Of a DNA stretch of 64,000 nt, positions 60,687 to 64,000 are shown piece after piece. Below the pieces are notes generated by a model that made no database searches, had not been told where the DNA came from, and saw only the letters and a list, made by a program, of their open reading frames with translations. Position 1 is the stretch's first letter, and each line of letters opens with the position of its first letter. The stretch comes from DSWT01 sp035420085 (GTDB lineage Bacteria; Chloroflexota; Anaerolineae; B4-G1; SLSP01). The stretch lies in contig DAOLUH010000022.1 in the NCBI GenBank assembly GCA_035420085.1, positions 22,917-86,916 of the forward strand, written 5' to 3'. The position numbers and the translations under genes are program-made.

Positions 60687-62357
60687 TTACTCTCGCTGCA
60701 ACGCCACCTCAACCTCAAACGGCGATGCCTCATCGCCGATGAACACATCATCGCCAATGACAGGACGGTAGCCTTCAGCCCAGACCAAAATGCCGTAACT
60801 CTGGTTGCGTTCCAGAGCATAGGGCAGCTCGAAATACCCGTTGATGTCGGTTTGGGCGAACGTGTAGACCTGATCCTCATCGCCATTCCAATCCCCGACC
60901 GTGACGCCCGGATTGAGCACGATGTACAGCGCGCCCTCGATCCCACGCCTGGTGTTGGCGTTGATGACGTACCCCTGGATCAGCAACCCTTCGCCGGGCG
61001 TGGTTGAGGGCGACGCCGCGCCGCCAACTTTGATCGAACCCTCGGCCAGTTTTTGGTCTTCCACGTAAAGTTCAAGGCGATAAACGCCCGCAATCAAACC
61101 GTTCTCGTTGGAGACGCTCAGCCACCAACTGCCGCTCTCGCCGCCTTTCCACGGCGCGGGCGTCCAACTCACGTCAGACTGATACTTGCCGTCTAAATAC
61201 CAGCGCGCCTCCCACGTGAGGCCGTCCGCCATCCCTTCATACTCCCAACAAGCATATAATTGGGTCGCGCCGGAGGGCAACTGCGTCACCGCCATCGTCG
61301 GCTGATCGTAATCATCCACGGCGGGCGCGAAGGTGATCTTGGAGAAACTGGCCTGCCCCGCGGTCTTACCCGGTTTGGGCCGCGTCGGCGTGGGTGTGGT
61401 GGGGACGGTCGCGCCTGACTTGGCGGCATCCACGAGCGATTTTGCCAGGTTGACCGGGCGGATGGCGTTGATGAAGCCGCCCACGGGAATGCAGTTGTCG
61501 TATTCGTTGACGTAGCCGTCGCCGTTGGTGTCCGCGAGATAGCGGCAGTCGGCGAAGCGTTCCGCGCCGCCGTAGCCCACCTGCGTCGGCACGCCGATGA
61601 TTTCGCCGCTCAGGTTCGCCGCCAGCCCGCCGCTGTTCCCCCCGGCGATGGTGGCGTCGGTTTTAACGTAGGCGCGCCCCTCCACGCCCGGCTCGCGGGT
61701 AAAGCCGCTCACCACCCCTTCCGTGAAGGTGATCGTCTCGCCGCCGATGCCGGGATAGCCCAGGATGTGCAGGAGGTCGCCGAGTTCCAGCGCATCGGAG
61801 TCGCCCAATGGCGCGTAGGTCAAGCCCAATTGCTTCGGATCCACTGCGCTGCCGCTCAGGTCGCTGACGATTTGAATGACCGCCAGATCGAGGTCGTAGT
61901 CAATGGCGCGGATTTCCGCCAGATAACGCAGGTCGGGGGTATCGTCGGAGCGCACGGTGATGGCGACGCCCAGCGCGTCAGGCTGGTAGTTGGGATCGGG
62001 ATCGGAGACGACGTGGGCGTTCGTCAGAATCAAGCCGTCCGGTGTGAGAATCGAGCCTGATCCCGTCCACAAAGGTTGCAAACGCCCGCCTTCCTTGACC
62101 AACGCGATAATCTGCACCGTCGCGCGCAGCAAGGTTTGGCGGATTTGCCGGTCGTCGCCAGTGAACGTTGTGGGCGAGGGCGTCGTTTCGGAAACGGGCG
62201 TGGCAGCGACGGCAGCTTCTTTGGTCGGCGTCGCGGTCGCTTTGGCCGGTTTTGCGGCAGTCGTCGGCGTCGCTGGCGGCAAGGTGTTCGGCGCGCCACA
62301 CGCCAGAACGGTCAAAAACGTCACACAGAGGATGAGTAATCGCACTTGTTTGCTCAT
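60687..62357 (-). CDS. Secreted trypsin-like serine protease lipoprotein
   Basis: 556 residues. Lipobox VLAC (Cys20) and Ala/Thr/Pro linker. A chymotrypsin-fold domain (about 80-285) has the His in GSGSILTPDGLILTNAHVV, the Asp in DYDLDLAVIQI and the Ser in TDATIAGGNSGGLAAN; the triad is complete. Within the domain lies a Ca-binding-like loop (DTNGDGYVNEYDNC). After a TPTP spacer come a beta-sandwich and a carboxypeptidase-regulatory-like domain (IQGYVINANTRRGIEGALYIVL). It is probably surface-bound. Start is 9 bp after the small membrane protein gene, so they are cotranscribed. Confidence 0.88.
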   Translation of the reverse strand: MSKQVRLLILCVTFLTVLACGAPNTLPPATPTTAAKPAKATATPTKEAAVAATPVSETTPSPTTFTGDDRQIRQTLLRATVQIIALVKEGGRLQPLWTGSGSILTPDGLILTNAHVVSDPDPNYQPDALGVAITVRSDDTPDLRYLAEIRAIDYDLDLAVIQIVSDLSGSAVDPKQLGLTYAPLGDSDALELGDLLHILGYPGIGGETITFTEGVVSGFTREPGVEGRAYVKTDATIAGGNSGGLAANLSGEIIGVPTQVGYGGAERFADCRYLADTNGDGYVNEYDNCIPVGGFINAIRPVNLAKSLVDAAKSGATVPTTPTPTRPKPGKTAGQASFSKITFAPAVDDYDQPTMAVTQLPSGATQLYACWEYEGMADGLTWEARWYLDGKYQSDVSWTPAPWKGGESGSWWLSVSNENGLIAGVYRLELYVEDQKLAEGSIKVGGAASPSTTPGEGLLIQGYVINANTRRGIEGALYIVLNPGVTVGDWNGDEDQVYTFAQTDINGYFELPYALERNQSYGILVWAEGYRPVIGDDVFIGDEASPFEVEVALQRE

Positions 62358-62366
62358 TGCACCACC

Positions 62367-62945
62367 TCAATACTGCAAATTTTCGACAAAGGTGCGGAAG
62401 TAGCGATAGTCGGCGTCGAATGTCTCGCTGCCCGCCAGATACGTCACCACGATCACACGCCCCTCGTCGCGCAACGCCACATCCACGCCGCGCACGACTT
62501 CCGGCAGGCGATCCACGTAGGGGTTGTGATCCACCAGCACGTAGGTGAAGGTGCGCTGCGTCGCCGTCTGGCTATGGACGACAACCCGGCTGGTGGAAAG
62601 CGTTTTGTAGGCGTCCACCGTGACCGCTCTTTCCAGCGCCAGCGCATCTAACACCAGCGTGGCATCTGCTTCATCGGCGAGCGCGCGGCTGCGCAGTTCC
62701 AGAACCGTGTTGAACGATCCACTTAACGGGTTGCGCACAGTCAACAGCGGATCGGTCCCCGTCTGCCGCACCCATCCAGTGAAGACGCGCCCGGAGATGC
62801 CGGCGTCGCCAAGTGTAAAGTCCTCCGCGCGATACAGCGTAGCCTGGCGGAGCCACACGCCCAGGAGCAGCGCCAGCGCCACTAGGACGATGACGGCCCA
62901 ATCAGCCCAACGGTCGCGGCGTAGAGTTTTCGCTACAGCGGTCAT
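62367..62945 (-). CDS. Small membrane-anchored protein of unknown function
   Basis: 192 residues from an ATG overlapping the prsW stop (ATGA). One N-terminal membrane segment (WADWAVIVLVALALLLGVWL) is followed by a soluble extracytoplasmic domain (TLGDAGISGRVFTGWVRQ, LLTVRNPLSGSFNTVLELRSRALADEADATLVLDALALER). I do not recognise a family. Its position between a PrsW protease and a trypsin-like lipoprotein suggests it belongs to the same pathway. Confidence 0.8.
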   Translation of the reverse strand: MTAVAKTLRRDRWADWAVIVLVALALLLGVWLRQATLYRAEDFTLGDAGISGRVFTGWVRQTGTDPLLTVRNPLSGSFNTVLELRSRALADEADATLVLDALALERAVTVDAYKTLSTSRVVVHSQTATQRTFTYVLVDHNPYVDRLPEVVRGVDVALRDEGRVIVVTYLAGSETFDADYRYFRTFVENLQY

Positions 62946-63904
62946 TCCGCACCTCCTTCGGCATCCACGCCCGACAGGGTGATTTGGTTGGCGCGACGGA
63001 TGAGGTAGAAGAGCGCGCCGAACGTCGCCGCCGCCGCCACAGTCGCCAGGAGCAAGCCAGGCCAGGGGTTGAAGCCGCCGCCGGAGAGATCGAGGGCCGT
63101 GGTCGTCAGCTCGCCGCGCAGCGTGGTGAAGACGCCGTTGAGGACCGCCGCCAGCGCCACGCCACTCGGCAGCCACCAGGACGGCTCATCTTCGAATTTG
63201 GCGCGCCCCAGGAAGTAGCCCGTCAGCCCGGCGAAGCTCGCCTGCGCCAACGCCGTCACCACAATGCGGATGACGCCGGCCTGCAAATGCACCCCGCCGT
63301 CGGCGATGATGTAGTTGATGTTCAGCATTGTGGCGTAGCCAAGCCCGGCCGCCGTGCCGTAGATCACGCCATCCACCCGCTCATCAAACTCCGGCAGCGG
63401 GAAGATCGAATAGCGCACCGCGGCGTACTTGAGAAATTCCTGCACAAAACCGATGACAAGAATCGCGCCGAGTAGCCCGCCGAGTGGACTGCGCGGCAGC
63501 CAACGTTGCACCTCGAAGACGTTATCAAGCAGCGGGATGCCAATCGCCTGCGCCAACAGCGCGCCGAGGATGAAGACGCTGAGGACGTAGCCTTTCGGCT
63601 CCGGCTCCAGCCGGTCCTGTTGGTAGAAGAAGACCAGCCAGATCAAGGCCGATACCAGCGCCAGTCCCACCCCAACGGCGACCAGCGCCCAACCCGAAAA
63701 AGCAGGCTTGAAGAGGCCGACCAGGATTTCGATCAGCAGCACGAAGCCGAGTTGCCCAGCGATCATCCCCAAGCCCGCGCGCCAGACGCCAGGGCGGTCT
63801 TGCGTCACTTTGGCAAAATGGCGCACGCAGTAGGTCCGCCCGCCAAGCTGTTTGGCGTCGGCGTCCACCGGTTGCTGACATACACAACATAAGTCTTTGT
63901 CCAT
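62942..63904 (-). CDS. PrsW-family intramembrane metalloprotease with N-terminal zinc ribbon
   Basis: 320 residues from the ATG at 63904 after GGAGGAATGT. The N-terminal 35 residues contain CCVCQQPV and a CVRHF pair, a probable zinc ribbon. Then about eight membrane segments follow with PrsW motifs: FVQEFLKYAAVRY (EExxK-type), FDERVDGVIYGTAAGLGYATMLNINYI and TALAQASFAGLTGYFLGRAKF. PrsW proteases cleave membrane-bound anti-sigma factors in Bacillus. It starts the operon prsW / membrane protein / trypsin-like lipoprotein. Confidence 0.9.
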   Translation of the reverse strand: MDKDLCCVCQQPVDADAKQLGGRTYCVRHFAKVTQDRPGVWRAGLGMIAGQLGFVLLIEILVGLFKPAFSGWALVAVGVGLALVSALIWLVFFYQQDRLEPEPKGYVLSVFILGALLAQAIGIPLLDNVFEVQRWLPRSPLGGLLGAILVIGFVQEFLKYAAVRYSIFPLPEFDERVDGVIYGTAAGLGYATMLNINYIIADGGVHLQAGVIRIVVTALAQASFAGLTGYFLGRAKFEDEPSWWLPSGVALAAVLNGVFTTLRGELTTTALDLSGGGFNPWPGLLLATVAAAATFGALFYLIRRANQITLSGVDAEGGAE

Positions 63905-63920
63905 ACATTCCTCCGATTCG

Positions 63921-63963
63921 TCCAAAGTCAAAAGTCCGAAGTCCAAACTCTCGGTTCGCTCAT
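63921..63963. repeat. Repeat fragment, AAAGTCAAAAGTCCGAAGTCC with TTCGCTCATTT
   Basis: Inverted units of the 28782-28820 type sit beside a copy of the TCGCTCATT unit, upstream of prsW. It may continue outside the window. Confidence 0.75.
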
Positions 63964-64000
63964 TTATCGGCGAGATTCTGAAAATATAGTAATCTAGCGG

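Noticed and set aside
1..64000. tRNA, rRNA or insertion-sequence genes
   Set aside because: I scanned intergenic regions for tRNA cloverleaf ends, rRNA-like sequence and transposase motifs and saw none; a covariance-model search would be decisive.

Overview
The window reads as a chromosomal segment of a high-GC, Gram-positive-like but probably monoderm or atypical bacterium. My best guess is Chloroflexota, class Anaerolineae or a relative. The reasons are the many lipoproteins whose lipobox cysteine is followed by Thr/Pro-rich linkers (TPTPTPT type), FHA proteins of the DUF3662/FhaA type, a pyrophosphate-type phosphofructokinase, sugar-acid and xylulose catabolism genes, and the unusual intergenic repeat cassettes. 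This is inference; no rRNA, tRNA, CRISPR array, insertion sequence or replication origin was found.

Layout. 1-8863 (minus): a colinear run of LysM lipoprotein, SpoU-type RNA methyltransferase, HExxH lipoprotein, Ogt-type alkyltransferase, and a tight DUF4956 / CotH-like / VTC / CotH operon cut by the left edge. 9043-16766 (plus): efp behind a clear sigma70 promoter, a CCA-adding-type nucleotidyltransferase, three propeller-like lipoproteins (the last with DUF348 and G5 domains) and a small membrane protein. 16976-33039: carbohydrate and transport genes, namely a KduD-type dehydrogenase, PPi-type PFK, xylulokinase (minus), a TPR/zinc-ribbon protein, GH2 glycosidase, DinB-like protein, URO-D-like protein with a glycyl-radical activase, DUF401, DegV, AzlCD, alkaline phosphatase and a TIM-barrel epimerase. 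33140-39092: a defence island with an MNT nucleotidyltransferase, a HEPN remnant, a DUF2357 nuclease and an McrB-like ATPase, followed by an ADP-ribosylglycohydrolase. 39136-49356: a GT39 glycosyltransferase, MurJ, MBL hydrolase, TruD, a DUF4230 protein, an adhesin-like lipoprotein and a very large glycosidase-like/O-antigen-ligase fusion. 49630-57906: two FHA proteins, an SDR with an altered active site, a peptide-type solute-binding lipoprotein, a second GT39, GNAT and ABC1/UbiB-like genes. 58207-63904 (minus): PrsW protease, membrane protein, trypsin-like lipoprotein, an effector-associated-domain/TM/discoidin protein and a second discoidin protein.

Three things stand out. First, almost every gene junction carries a short cassette of tandem or inverted 7-16 bp units. 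There are at least a dozen sequence families, many lying immediately upstream of a ribosome binding site, and some running into coding sequence (inside a GT39 gene, inside the ligase gene, and at several gene ends). Second, the McrBC-like locus has a modification-reader (EVE) domain and what looks like a B3-type DNA-binding domain inserted between Walker A and Walker B. Third, a glycosidase-fold domain that has lost both catalytic glutamates is fused to an O-antigen ligase, and an effector-associated-domain protein sits next to a trypsin-like protease and a PrsW protease.
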